In this document: positions 26,695-36,061 of the stretch, one piece after another
Position numbering within the stretch: position 1 is the first letter of the stretch
Layout: every line of letters begins with the position of its first letter
Program-made: the position numbers and the translations under genes
Notes under the pieces: generated by a model
What the model was told of the DNA's origin: nothing
Databases searched by the model: none
Seen by the model: only the letters and a program-made list of their open reading frames with translations
Source of the DNA: Thermodesulfobium acidiphilum
GTDB lineage: Bacteria > Thermodesulfobiota > Thermodesulfobiia > Thermodesulfobiales > Thermodesulfobiaceae
Length of the DNA stretch: 64,000 bases
NCBI RefSeq assembly: GCF_003057965.1
Contig: NZ_CP020921.1
Span: 312,501 to 376,500, forward strand
Reading direction: 5' to 3'

Positions 26695-28830
26695 GTGAAC
26701 GCTTTAGTGTACCCATCAAGTGAAAACATAGAGAAAAACTTAGAACTTGATTTTTTCTTTAATCCAAGAAATGTAGCTGTATTGGGGGCTTCAAGGAAGC
26801 CTGGATCGGTAGGTTACACTATCCTTGAAAATCTTCTGGACTTTAAGGGTCAGGTTTTTCCAATCAATCCCAATGCAACAGAAATTTTGGGAATGAGAAC
26901 TTATGCTAGTCTTCAAGATCTGTTTGAACCCATAGATCTTGCAATAATTTCTGTGCCAAGAGACATTGTACCAATCGTTCTAGAAGATGCTGGTAGGGCT
27001 GGCTGTTTAGGTGTTGTTATTGTAACCTCGGGCTTTAAAGAAGTCGGGAGGAAGGATTTAGAAGATAAATTATTGGAAATTGCAAGAAAATATTCGATGA
27101 GAATTATTGGCCCAAATTGTCTGGGCATTTATGATGCCAAATCCAGACTTGACACTTCATTTCTTTCTAAACAGAAACAGGCAAGACCTGGTCCAGGAAG
27201 TATAGCTTTTTTGTCACAAAGCGGTGCTTTTCTTGCAGCTATAATGGACTGGGCTGCGTCAGAAAAGATTGGCATTTCTAAAGGCGTTTCCTATGGAAAT
27301 AAGGTAGACGTAAACGAACTTGACCTGATTGACTATCTTATTGAAGATGACGATACAGAGGTAATTTGTCTTTATATAGAAGGTGTAGATAATCCTAGAG
27401 CTTTTTTTGAAAAGGCAAGTAAGGCATCTAAGAGAAAGCCAATTTTAATTATGAAATCAGGCCTTACTGAAGAGGGAACAAAGGCTGCAGCGTCTCATAC
27501 TGGAAGCATGGCAGGAAGTGGTCTGCTTTTCAAGAGCGCCTGCAAACAAGCAGGATTGATTTTGGTTAAAGACTATAGAGAACTATTTAACGCAGCTAAA
27601 GCTTTAGTAAAGTCTGGTCCTGTAACGGGTAACAGAATAGCTATTTTAACAAATGGCGGCGGTGCAGGTGTTATGACAACGGACTATGCTATTGAAAAAT
27701 CCTTTAAGATGGCTAATTTGTCAGATTCCACGAAAAAAAAATTAAAAAGCTTTTTGCCAGCTTTTGCCAGTGTCAACAATCCAGTAGATATTACAGGTTC
27801 GGGAACAGAAGATGATTTCGTTAAATCTCTAAAGATTATTCAAGCAGATGAAAATGTTGATGCTGTATTGGGGATAAATCTCATACAGGTTCCTGGTATG
27901 GACGAAAAGATAGTAAATGTTCTTCCGGCGGAAATCATAACAAGTTCCAAACCTTATTATTCAATTATGATTGGTGGAAATTATACCAATAGAGTAAAGT
28001 TAAAGTTAGAAAAAAAAGGGATGTTGGTTTATAACAATATTATTGATTGTGTTGATTCGTTGTACATATCTTCGTTATATACAAAGTTGAAGGAAAAGGA
28101 CAGTTGGAACGCTTCGGATTTATCTTTAAAAGTTTCCAGGAAGGCAAATGTTATAATTTCAAAAGCTCTAAAGTCGAAAAAAATTTCTTTAATAGAACCT
28201 AACCTTTCTGAATTTTTAAATAATTATAAAATGCCTTTATCTAAGAGTTATTTTTTTGCCAGTATTGATGATATTCTTAATTCTAAAAACATTGTATTTC
28301 CTGGCGTTGCCAAAGTAGTATCTCATGAGATAATCCACAAAACTGATGCTGGAGGAGTAATTCTAGGGATAAAATCAAAAGATGAATTAGTTGATGCATA
28401 CAAAAAAATTGTTGAGAATGCAAAAAAATACGATCCGGCTGCAAAGGTGATGGGAATATCGTACCAAAAGATGGAAAAGAAAGGCATAGAGCTTATTGTT
28501 GGCGGCTTTAATGATAAATACTTTGGTCCTGTAGTAATGTTTGGTTTAGGCGGCATTTATGTTGAAGTCTTAAAAGACGTGGTTTTTGCAATCGCTCCGA
28601 TAACAAAACAAATTGCTATGTCTATGATAAAAGAGTTGAAATCGTATAATATTTTAACTGGCTTTAGAGGGGAGGATCCTGTTGATCAGGAAAAGATAGC
28701 TGAATTACTTGTAAGGTTTTCACAAATAATGTATTTACATCCTGAAATCAAAGAGATGGAATTTAACCCGGTGTTTGCGTATAAAGACTCTGTGGTTATA
28801 GTGGATTCCAGAATGCTTTTGTCAAAATGA
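26695..28830 (+). CDS. Acyl-CoA synthetase (ADP-forming), fused alpha-beta subunits
   Basis: The 711-residue protein combines the CoA-binding, ligase-CoA and ATP-grasp parts of ADP-forming acetyl-CoA synthetase in one chain. It shows the CoA-binding loop VLGASRKPGSVGY, the GPNCLGIYD segment, and the phosphohistidine region SHTGSMAG. The ATP-grasp part follows (VSHEIIHKTDAGGV, GLGGIYVEVLKDV, EFNPVFAY). It makes ATP from ADP, phosphate and an acyl-CoA, or runs in reverse. Its place before kor suggests it uses the acyl-CoA produced there. The start is GTG. Confidence 0.92.
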   Translation: MNALVYPSSENIEKNLELDFFFNPRNVAVLGASRKPGSVGYTILENLLDFKGQVFPINPNATEILGMRTYASLQDLFEPIDLAIISVPRDIVPIVLEDAGRAGCLGVVIVTSGFKEVGRKDLEDKLLEIARKYSMRIIGPNCLGIYDAKSRLDTSFLSKQKQARPGPGSIAFLSQSGAFLAAIMDWAASEKIGISKGVSYGNKVDVNELDLIDYLIEDDDTEVICLYIEGVDNPRAFFEKASKASKRKPILIMKSGLTEEGTKAAASHTGSMAGSGLLFKSACKQAGLILVKDYRELFNAAKALVKSGPVTGNRIAILTNGGGAGVMTTDYAIEKSFKMANLSDSTKKKLKSFLPAFASVNNPVDITGSGTEDDFVKSLKIIQADENVDAVLGINLIQVPGMDEKIVNVLPAEIITSSKPYYSIMIGGNYTNRVKLKLEKKGMLVYNNIIDCVDSLYISSLYTKLKEKDSWNASDLSLKVSRKANVIISKALKSKKISLIEPNLSEFLNNYKMPLSKSYFFASIDDILNSKNIVFPGVAKVVSHEIIHKTDAGGVILGIKSKDELVDAYKKIVENAKKYDPAAKVMGISYQKMEKKGIELIVGGFNDKYFGPVVMFGLGGIYVEVLKDVVFAIAPITKQIAMSMIKELKSYNILTGFRGEDPVDQEKIAELLVRFSQIMYLHPEIKEMEFNPVFAYKDSVVIVDSRMLLSK

Positions 28831-29492
28831 ACGATTACCCTATTTACGTTCTTTGTGGCGAGGCCGGATCTGGTAAATCAGAAATCGTTTTGAAATTAGG
28901 CGAGATTTTTTCAAAGGACAGGCCAGTTTCAGTTATAGACCTTGATAACGTTAAGATTATGAGAACGATTAGACATGTAAGATTCGAAAAGAGACTTGAA
29001 CTACCTTTTGAGATAATCAGCATTCCTGATGAATTTATCAATATAGATATGCCCATTGTTGCTTATAAAATTAGAAGTATAATTGAAGAAAAAAACAGGT
29101 TTTTGGTTATAGATATCGGAGGAAATAGTGATGGAGCTATTGTACTTGGGTCATTGAACGATATTTTAATGAGAAGAAATACTGTTCCTATTTTTGTCTT
29201 GAACCCCTTCAGACCCTTTTCGAACTCTTATGAAGCAGTAAAAGAAACTATTAACTCTATTCAGAAATCCAGTAAGCTTATTTTTAAAAAATTGATAATA
29301 AATCTTTATTTAGGTGAAGGTTCTACCCTGGAGGAGATGCTTTTAGGAGAGAAGCTAGCAAATGAAATTGCTGAAAAACTGGAATTTGATGTACTTTTTA
29401 GGTTTGTTCAAGAAGATTTTATAAAATATTTCAAAGACTATATTCCAATAAGTCCTTTGTTACTTTATCCGTGGGAAGAAGGGAGGTTCTAA
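28827..29492 (+). CDS. Unknown P-loop NTPase in the kor operon
   Basis: The 221-residue protein has a Walker A loop CGEAGSGKSE near the start, an early SVIDLDNVK segment, and a Walker-B-like strand FLVIDIGGNSDG, so a SIMIBI/ParA-like fold is likely. I know no named family for it. It overlaps the acyl-CoA synthetase gene by 4 bases and is followed 3 bases later by the ferredoxin subunit, so it is embedded in the operon. A role in assembly or regulation of the oxidoreductase is only a guess. Confidence 0.7.
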   Translation: MNDYPIYVLCGEAGSGKSEIVLKLGEIFSKDRPVSVIDLDNVKIMRTIRHVRFEKRLELPFEIISIPDEFINIDMPIVAYKIRSIIEEKNRFLVIDIGGNSDGAIVLGSLNDILMRRNTVPIFVLNPFRPFSNSYEAVKETINSIQKSSKLIFKKLIINLYLGEGSTLEEMLLGEKLANEIAEKLEFDVLFRFVQEDFIKYFKDYIPISPLLLYPWEEGRF

Positions 29493-29495
29493 ATA

Positions 29496-29720
29496 ATGGC
29501 AAGGGTGATAATTGACGAGGAGAGATGTAAAGGCTGTGGTCTATGTGTAGCAGCTTGTAATTTTGGAAACTTGAGAATTGGTGAAAAGTTTAATTCAAAG
29601 AGCTATAGAGTAAGCGAGTTCGTTGGAGAAGAGTGTAAAGGCTGTGGCTTTTGTTATATGGTATGTCCTGATATTGCAATTACAGTCTATAGAGATGAGA
29701 AAGTAGAGGTAGAAAAATAA
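29496..29720 (+). CDS. korD: 2-oxoacid:ferredoxin oxidoreductase, ferredoxin (delta) subunit
   Basis: This 74-residue ferredoxin has two 4Fe-4S sites, CKGCGLCVAAC and CKGCGFCYMVCP. The first lacks the usual proline after the last Cys (N instead). It carries electrons between the catalytic subunits and free ferredoxin. It is the first of the four kor genes, 24 bases before the alpha subunit. Confidence 0.92.
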   Translation: MARVIIDEERCKGCGLCVAACNFGNLRIGEKFNSKSYRVSEFVGEECKGCGFCYMVCPDIAITVYRDEKVEVEK

Positions 29721-29744
29721 TTTGTTTTGTAAAGGAGGGATATT

Positions 29745-30797
29745 ATGAGAGTTTTAATGAAAGGAACAGAAGCTATGGCTGAGGCTGCAATAAGGGCTGG
29801 ATGCTACGCTTATTTTGGATATCCTATTACTCCTCAAACAGAGTTAATACACTATATGTCCAGGAGAATGCCAGAAGTTAAAGGAGTCTTTTTGCAAGCT
29901 GAAAGTGAAGTATCAGTTATAAATATGGTTTATGGAGCTGCGGCTGCAGGAGTGAGGGTTATGACTTCATCTTCCAGTCCCGGAGTTAGTCTGATGCAAG
30001 AAGGTATATCTTATTTAGTAGGAGCTCAACTTCCTGCTGTTTTGATAAACGTGATGAGAGGGGGGCCTGGTCTTGGGAATATCCAGCCTTCTCAGAGTGA
30101 TTATTTTCAGTCTACAAAGGGTGGAGGGCATGGTGATTATAAATTAATTACCTTTGCTCCTTCGTCTGTTTCGGAGGCTGCATCTTTGGTTTATGGCGCC
30201 TTTGATATAGCTGAAAAGTATAGGCATCCGGTGATGATTCTGGCAGATGGAGCGCTTGGGCAGATTATGGAACCGGTAAGTCTTCCAGAGCATGGCTTAA
30301 GTAAACCCTCTGTTAAAAGCTGGGCACTTACAGGAGCCAAAGGTAGGAGCGCAAATAAGGTGCTTTCATTTTACCTTGACCCCAAGACCCTGGAGGAACA
30401 TAATTTAATTTTGCAGGAAAAATTTAAGAATGTTAATGAGGAAATAAAATTTGAAGAGGATATATTTGATGATATGGATGTTCTAGCAGTAGCTTATGGC
30501 ACTGTGGCAAGGATATTAAGAAGTGCTGTTCAGAGGTTAAGAAATGAAGGGAAAAAAATAGGCTTTTTCAGGCCGATTTCTCTTTGGCCGTTTCCTGAAG
30601 ATGCCTTGAAGAGTGCGTCCAGGAAGTCAAAACTGGTGTTTGTTAGTGAAATGAGTTATGGTCAGATGCTTGAAGACGTAAGGCGCGTGGTGCCAGATGA
30701 TATTGAAGTAAAGTTTTATGGAAGGGCTGGTGGAGTAGTCCCATCGCCAAATGAGCTTTATCTTAAACTAAAATCCCTTCTGGAAGGGGGCATGTAG
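29745..30797 (+). CDS. korA: 2-oxoacid:ferredoxin oxidoreductase, alpha subunit (KorA/VorB type)
   Basis: The 350-residue subunit has the pyruvate:ferredoxin oxidoreductase domain-I signature near its N-terminus (GYPITPQTELIHYM), the QAESEVSVINMVYGAAAAG segment with the conserved Glu, and domain II to the C-terminus. The length equals that of KorA and VorB proteins, so 2-oxoglutarate and branched 2-oxoacids are both possible. It works with korB, korC and korD to interconvert a 2-oxoacid and acyl-CoA plus CO2 with ferredoxin. Confidence 0.93.
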   Translation: MRVLMKGTEAMAEAAIRAGCYAYFGYPITPQTELIHYMSRRMPEVKGVFLQAESEVSVINMVYGAAAAGVRVMTSSSSPGVSLMQEGISYLVGAQLPAVLINVMRGGPGLGNIQPSQSDYFQSTKGGGHGDYKLITFAPSSVSEAASLVYGAFDIAEKYRHPVMILADGALGQIMEPVSLPEHGLSKPSVKSWALTGAKGRSANKVLSFYLDPKTLEEHNLILQEKFKNVNEEIKFEEDIFDDMDVLAVAYGTVARILRSAVQRLRNEGKKIGFFRPISLWPFPEDALKSASRKSKLVFVSEMSYGQMLEDVRRVVPDDIEVKFYGRAGGVVPSPNELYLKLKSLLEGGM

Positions 30798-30799
30798 AA

Positions 30800-31549
30800 A
30801 TGTCCAATCAAATCCTTGAGAGACCCAGATCTTTAACGGGAAAACAGTTTCACTATTGTCCCGGATGTCACCATGGTATAATTCACAGGTTAATAGCGGA
30901 GACAATTGATGAATTTGACCTAAGAGAGAAGACAATTGTTGTACAACCAGTAGGCTGCGCTGTTTATATTTATGAGTATTTTGATACAGACGTTTCAGAA
31001 GCTGCACATGGCAGGGCTCCTGCTGTAGCAACGGCAATAAAAAGGGTGTCGAAGGACAAATTTGTTCTTACTTATCAAGGGGATGGGGACCTTGCAGCTA
31101 TTGGTACAGCTGAAATAGTTCATGCTGCTGCAAGGGGCGAAAATATATGTGTATTTTTTGTTAACAACGCAATTTACGGGATGACTGGAGGCCAGATGGC
31201 GCCAACTACCTTGCCTGGAATGAAAACTGCTACTACTCCGTTTGGAAGGGATGTAAAAAAACAGGGTTATCCTATAAGGGTTTCTGAAATGCTTGCGCCT
31301 TTTGATGGCGTAGCTTATGTGGAAAGAGTGATGGTATCTTCTTCAAAACACGTTATTAAGGCAAAGAATGCTGTAAGAAAAGCCTTCAAATATCAGCTTC
31401 AAGAAAAGGGCTTTTCTCTGGTAGAATTCTTGAGTGCCTGTCCAACGGGTTGGGGGATGCCACCGGTAGAGGCTGCAAAGTGGGTAGAAGAGAACATGGC
31501 GAAGCAATTTCCGCTGGGAGTTTATAAGGAGGTAGGTCTGGATGACTGA
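30800..31549 (+). CDS. korB: 2-oxoacid:ferredoxin oxidoreductase, beta subunit (TPP-binding)
   Basis: This 249-residue subunit binds thiamine diphosphate through the GDGDLAAIG...NNAIYG motif. The N-terminal CPGCHHG fits the conserved cysteines of this subunit. The segment MTGGQMAPTTLPG is typical of KorB. It begins 2 bases after korA and overlaps korC by 8 bases, consistent with translational coupling. Confidence 0.94.
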   Translation: MSNQILERPRSLTGKQFHYCPGCHHGIIHRLIAETIDEFDLREKTIVVQPVGCAVYIYEYFDTDVSEAAHGRAPAVATAIKRVSKDKFVLTYQGDGDLAAIGTAEIVHAAARGENICVFFVNNAIYGMTGGQMAPTTLPGMKTATTPFGRDVKKQGYPIRVSEMLAPFDGVAYVERVMVSSSKHVIKAKNAVRKAFKYQLQEKGFSLVEFLSACPTGWGMPPVEAAKWVEENMAKQFPLGVYKEVGLDD

Positions 31550-32084
31550 GGAATTAATCATCGCAGGTTTTGGCGGACAAGGGGTTATGACTATGGGTCA
31601 GGTTCTCGCGTATGCAGGGCTCAATTTCGGTAAAGAAGTAAGCTATCTTCCCAGTTATGGGCCTGAGCAAAGAGGCGGTACTGCAAACTGTATGGTAGTC
31701 ATATCTGACGAAGCAGTATCTTCGCCATATATAGATGAACCTACTTCTTTGATTATTATGAATCAGCCTTCGCTTGAGAAATTTTCTCCAATGTTAAAAG
31801 AAAACGGTATATTGATGTATAACGCTTCTTTGATAAAAGAAAAGGTAGTTTCTGATAGGGCTTCGAAGGTAGTTGGGATTGAAATAAACCATCTTGCAAA
31901 CCAGTTGGGGAAGCCTCAGTTAGCAAATATGATTATGCTTGGAGCTTATATAGGAGTGTCAAACATTATGCCTGTAGATAGTATAAAGGAAGTGCTTCCA
32001 AAAGTTTTCTCCAGCAAATATCATCACCTCTTGCCGCTAAATTACCAGGCACTAGATCTTGGAGTGAAAACTGTAAAGGGTTAA
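31542..32084 (+). CDS. korC: 2-oxoacid:ferredoxin oxidoreductase, gamma subunit
   Basis: The 180-residue gamma subunit starts with the usual GFGGQGVMTMGQVLAYAG and contains PSYGPEQRGGTANC, both family hallmarks. It forms the CoA-side part of the enzyme. It is the last gene of the operon, and a hairpin with T-run follows at once. Confidence 0.94.
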   Translation: MTEELIIAGFGGQGVMTMGQVLAYAGLNFGKEVSYLPSYGPEQRGGTANCMVVISDEAVSSPYIDEPTSLIIMNQPSLEKFSPMLKENGILMYNASLIKEKVVSDRASKVVGIEINHLANQLGKPQLANMIMLGAYIGVSNIMPVDSIKEVLPKVFSSKYHHLLPLNYQALDLGVKTVKG

Positions 32085-32091
32085 AAATTTT

Positions 32092-32128
32092 GAGCGGCTA
32101 AAAACGTTTATTTTGGCCGCTTCTTTTT
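32092..32128. terminator. Bidirectional terminator between korC and glycerate kinase
   Basis: AGCGGC (32093-32098) and GCCGCT (32116-32121) form a GC-rich stem. TTCTTTTTT follows on the plus strand and AAAATTTTT-type bases on the minus side. The hairpin covers the last codons of the convergent glycerate kinase gene. Confidence 0.75.
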
Positions 32129-33270
32129 TCTATAAGCATTCCTACGTTCAACGTTCTTATAAGCCTTTTTGTAGCAGATTTTAGTAGATTTTCTCCTTTT
32201 AGTATGCACTCTTCCAGCGAGATTGGTCCTGCTGATATGCTTATTATTGCATCAATGCCACTTTCATAAACTGATTCGTAGCCCTCTGAAAGTCCTCCCG
32301 AGATACATATTACTGGTATATTGTACTTTTTAGCTGCTTTTGCAACTCCCACTGGCGCTTTTCCAAAGGCGGTTTGGAAATCTGTATTGCCCTCTCCAGT
32401 TATGACAAGATCTGCATCCTTTACAATGTTGTCAAAATGAGTAATTTCCAGAACTAACTTTACTCCAGGGACAAGGGAAGCTCCGGCAAATAACATTAAA
32501 CCTGCACCAAGTCCTCCTGCTGCTCCCGAACCAGGGACGTCTTTGACGTCTTTTCCTGTTACTTTTCGAGCAATTTTGGCAAAGTTTGAAAGAGCAATGT
32601 CTAACTCCTTTACCATTTCAGGAGTTGCACCTTTTTGTGGGCCGTATACAGCCGATGCCCCTCGAGGTCCGCACAGGGGATTATCAACGTCACATGCTAC
32701 AAGAATCTCAGTATTTTTTATGCGTGGATCTATCTTTGAAATATCTATATTTGATAATTTTTGCAGTGCATATCCCCCTTCTTCTAATTCATTTCCAGAG
32801 ATGTCGTAGAATTTTACTCCCAGTGCCTTTGCCATTCCAGCCCCGGCATCGTTTGTAGCGCTACCACCTATGCCAATAACAATTTTTTTACAATTTGCAT
32901 CTAAAGCTGATAATATAAGTTGTCCTGTGCCAAAAGTAGAAGTGATATAAGGATTTCTCTTTTCCCTTGGGAGCAGTGGAAGCCCTGAGGCTGAAGCCAT
33001 CTCGATAATAGCAGTGGTACCATCTCCTAATATCCCCCATTTTGCAACTATTTTTTGGCCTAAAGGATCTAAAACCTCGCTATACATAAACTTTCCATTC
33101 GTAGCAGTTACCAATGCATCGACAGTGCCCTCTCCCCCGTCTGCGATTGGAACTTTAACTATATTTATTTTTGGGTAAAATTCCAGAAAAGCACTTTCAA
33201 TTGCTTTAGAAACTTCAAGTGCGTTAAGACAACCTTTGTATGAGTCAGGAGCAATTACAATTTTATTCAT
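32098..33270 (-). CDS. glxK: Glycerate 2-kinase
   Basis: The 390-residue enzyme belongs to the GlxK/GarK family that phosphorylates D-glycerate to 2-phosphoglycerate. The N-terminal APDSYKGCLNALEVSKAIE, the IADGGEGTVDALV segment and GIGGSATNDAGAGMAKALG are characteristic. It stands alone, convergent with korC and divergent from pabB. It may recycle glycerate from serine or glycine metabolism, which agrees with glyA in the same window but is only an inference. Confidence 0.94.
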   Translation of the reverse strand: MNKIVIAPDSYKGCLNALEVSKAIESAFLEFYPKINIVKVPIADGGEGTVDALVTATNGKFMYSEVLDPLGQKIVAKWGILGDGTTAIIEMASASGLPLLPREKRNPYITSTFGTGQLILSALDANCKKIVIGIGGSATNDAGAGMAKALGVKFYDISGNELEEGGYALQKLSNIDISKIDPRIKNTEILVACDVDNPLCGPRGASAVYGPQKGATPEMVKELDIALSNFAKIARKVTGKDVKDVPGSGAAGGLGAGLMLFAGASLVPGVKLVLEITHFDNIVKDADLVITGEGNTDFQTAFGKAPVGVAKAAKKYNIPVICISGGLSEGYESVYESGIDAIISISAGPISLEECILKGENLLKSATKRLIRTLNVGMLIEKRSGQNKRF

Positions 33271-33417
33271 GCTCTATAAAGAGAAAAAAATTCTCTTTCC
33301 TCCCTAATTATAAAGTTTTAATTTTTGTTTAAATAAATCATAACACATGTATTTAACTATGTCCTATTTTGAGTTTGGGTATTTACAGCAGTATTTTTGG
33401 TCTGTAGAATAAATTTT

Positions 33418-34404
33418 ATGTTTTTGTGTGCGGATGAATTTATCAGACAGGTTAATTTTTTATCCTTAAAATCAATCCCATTTTTTTTTATTGTGGATTT
33501 TGAGGTAGATGATTTCAAACTTTTTTATGGGGATAGACTTTTCTCAAAAGAGATTTATTTTAATATCAATGACTTTAAGAATTATGAAGAATGCTATCAA
33601 AACAAACGAAGCAACAAGGAAATAGTATTTGAAAGTAAGCCAATTTCTTTGACAGAATACAAGAAAGCTTTTGAATCAGTTCAAAAGTATGAAATAGATG
33701 GGCACTCATACTTGGTAAATCTAACTTTTCAAACTGAGATTAGTACGAATCTTAGCCTATTTGAAATATTTTTGATGAGTAGATCCGCGTTTAAGCTATA
33801 CGTTGACGATTTATTTACATGTTTCTCGCCTGAGATATTTATTAAAATCAGAGATGGGTTTATATTTGCCTATCCAATGAAGGGGACGATAGATGCAAGG
33901 ATGCCAAATGCAAGAAAAATTTTAAAGAGTGATGAAAAGGAGCTTGCAGAACATGCTACGATTGTAGATCTGATCAGAAACGATCTGGGAATGGTTGCTG
34001 ACGAAATCAAGGTTAAAAGATTTAGATTCTTTTCAAAAATAAAAACTATTAAAGGAGAAATTTATCAAACCAGTTCTGAAATACGTGGCTATTTAGGAGA
34101 TGACTATAAAAAAAGGTTGGGCAATATAATAGTCTCTTTGCTCCCCGCAGGTTCAATCAGTGGGGCTCCAAAAGAGGCTACTGTGAAAAAGATAAAAGAA
34201 GTAGAAACATATAAAAGAGGGTATTATACAGGAGTTGGAGGATATTTCGATGGTAGTAATTTAGAAAGTTATGTATTAATAAGGTTTATAGAAAAAACAG
34301 AAAATAAGTTGTTTTTTAAGAGTGGCGGTGGAATAACTATATATAGTGACGTTAACAAAGAGTATAAAGAATTGATTGAGAAAATATATGTGCCAATTTA
34401 TTGA
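33418..34404 (+). CDS. pabB: Aminodeoxychorismate synthase component I (PabB)
   Basis: The C-terminal chorismate-binding domain is clear: PEIFIKIRDG, YPMKGTIDAR, the LAEHATIVDLIRNDLG segment, and the SGAPKEATVKKIKEVE motif with the YYTGVGGYFDG end. It makes 4-amino-4-deoxychorismate for folate. The N-terminal part is short (about 328 residues in all), as in compact PabB proteins. ATG at 33418 is preferred over a TTG at 33397, though neither has a clear ribosome site. No pabA glutaminase gene is next to it. Confidence 0.9.
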   Translation: MFLCADEFIRQVNFLSLKSIPFFFIVDFEVDDFKLFYGDRLFSKEIYFNINDFKNYEECYQNKRSNKEIVFESKPISLTEYKKAFESVQKYEIDGHSYLVNLTFQTEISTNLSLFEIFLMSRSAFKLYVDDLFTCFSPEIFIKIRDGFIFAYPMKGTIDARMPNARKILKSDEKELAEHATIVDLIRNDLGMVADEIKVKRFRFFSKIKTIKGEIYQTSSEIRGYLGDDYKKRLGNIIVSLLPAGSISGAPKEATVKKIKEVETYKRGYYTGVGGYFDGSNLESYVLIRFIEKTENKLFFKSGGGITIYSDVNKEYKELIEKIYVPIY

Positions 34405-34981
34405 AACAATAAAATTACATAATTCTGATTACTTTAATCTTGAATATCATCAGAGGAGAATTGATATAACACAGAAAAAATTTTTTGGAACTTCTAATAT
34501 AGATCTTAAAAGAACACTGCCTGATCCAGAAGATTTTGGTAGAGGTATTTATAAGTGTAGGATTATTTATGGTGAAAAAGTGGAAAGTATAGACATTAGC
34601 AGGTATAGCGTTAAAAGGCTGGAATCTTTGAGGTTAATATTTTCTAATCAGATAGACTATAGCTATAAATTTTCTGACAGAAGAATCTTTGATAATTTAA
34701 AAAAGTGTTGTAAAGGTTTTGAAGAGATCTTGATAGTTAAAAATAATTTTGTAACTGATACCTCCTATTCTAATATTGCATTTTACAAAAATGGTGTATG
34801 GTATACGCCTGAAAGCTACTTACTAAATGGGACTAAAAGACAGTTTTATTTAGACAAAGGTATTTTGAAGGAAGCTGAAATTACAGTTGACAAAATTTTT
34901 TTCTTTGAAAAGATTTCTTTGCTAAACTCAATGCTTGATTTAGGAGAGATTTGTATGAATGTGAAAAGCATAACAGTATAG
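34388..34981 (+). CDS. pabC: Aminodeoxychorismate lyase-like aminotransferase class IV protein (PabC)
   Basis: The start MCQFIETIKL and the EYHQRRID segment match small class-IV aminotransferases next to pabB, which release pyruvate to give 4-aminobenzoate. The PLP-domain segment VTDTSYSNIAFYKNGVWYTP and the PESYLLNGTKR segment are also typical. The ATG at 34388 is inside the end of pabB (17-base overlap), so the two are coupled. A TTG at 34376 is an alternative. The protein is short (197 residues) compared with classic PabC. Confidence 0.85.
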   Translation: MCQFIETIKLHNSDYFNLEYHQRRIDITQKKFFGTSNIDLKRTLPDPEDFGRGIYKCRIIYGEKVESIDISRYSVKRLESLRLIFSNQIDYSYKFSDRRIFDNLKKCCKGFEEILIVKNNFVTDTSYSNIAFYKNGVWYTPESYLLNGTKRQFYLDKGILKEAEITVDKIFFFEKISLLNSMLDLGEICMNVKSITV

Positions 34982-35080
34982 GCTTTGGCGCATATAGAAC
35001 TGTATTTTGCAGGTTGTTTTTTTAAACTTTTAAATTTGTGTTAAAATGCCTATTATATTCAAAAGATTGTGGGAGAATAG

Positions 35081-36061
35081 ATGCAGCAGATATTACTAAT
35101 TTTATTTTATGTAAATATAGCGATACTGATTTTTTCTAGATTAAAACTTAGACCTTTTCTTTCACTTGCCCTGTTTGCTTGTATCGTGCTTGCTACTAGA
35201 AGCTATCAGGTTCTGCCAATATATTATTTGTTTGATCTAAATTTTTTGCTAGCACTTCTATCCCTGTCCTTTGTGAGAACATGTGTTGAAAATATTGCAA
35301 ACGGCAAAGAAAATATTCTCTTTTTTGCTAAAATATTTTTAGATATGGGGGAGTCTGATGGTAAAATAACCAGTTTGTTTTCAAAATGGTTATTTCCTTT
35401 TTCTTCTATTCCTATTCTGTACTTTTTTTGTGTATCTGGGGTGGATTACCTTTCGTATCTTTATTTCTTCTATCCCTTGATGATTGCAAGTTTGATTTTC
35501 TATTTAGTCTACATTTTAAAAGAACATAGATTTGAAGTAATGAAGGCTTTAAAAGAAGGGGAATTCTTGTTTTATATGTTTATTTTTACTACTCTCTCGA
35601 TTACTTACACCTACGTTGATCAAGTGATTGGTGTGGCAGCTCTAATTTTTGTTATTATTGGATTTTTGAGGTTTAAAATTGATATAAATGCTGTGAAAAT
35701 TGATATGTATTCTACAAATAGTGGGGTGTTTTATTTCTTACTTCTTTGTGTACTTCTTGGGTATGTGGCACATTATGGCTATATAGAAATGTTTTCTGAT
35801 TTTGTTATGAATGTGACGGGCGCTTATTATCCATATTTATACATAGCCTTTTCAATTATTTCATTTTTTGTCGGAATTTTTTTTGGAGATTTGTTTTTTT
35901 CTGTATCTACCTATCTTATATTTAAATATATTGGAGAAATGTATTTCTTTGATTTTAGGACAGTTTTAGTTTTTTGTTTTCTATTTTACTTTATAGGGGA
36001 TCTTGTCTATAAAAGATATCTCTATGGAATGAGGTTTATTTGGAAAGAGAAGCTGTTTTAA
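35081..36061 (+). CDS. Unknown polytopic membrane protein
   Basis: The 326-residue protein has about nine to ten hydrophobic helices and few charged loops. I recognise no family. Its general look (gate-like short hairpin segments with DMGESDG in a loop) resembles an ion- or anion-transporter half. The following antiporter gene starts inside its last codons (22-base overlap), so the two are translated together and may act together. Confidence 0.7.
   Translation: MQQILLILFYVNIAILIFSRLKLRPFLSLALFACIVLATRSYQVLPIYYLFDLNFLLALLSLSFVRTCVENIANGKENILFFAKIFLDMGESDGKITSLFSKWLFPFSSIPILYFFCVSGVDYLSYLYFFYPLMIASLIFYLVYILKEHRFEVMKALKEGEFLFYMFIFTTLSITYTYVDQVIGVAALIFVIIGFLRFKIDINAVKIDMYSTNSGVFYFLLLCVLLGYVAHYGYIEMFSDFVMNVTGAYYPYLYIAFSIISFFVGIFFGDLFFSVSTYLIFKYIGEMYFFDFRTVLVFCFLFYFIGDLVYKRYLYGMRFIWKEKLF

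Noticed and set aside
32543-32858. Two plus-strand frames of about 90 codons
   Set aside because: They are shadows of the glycerate kinase gene.
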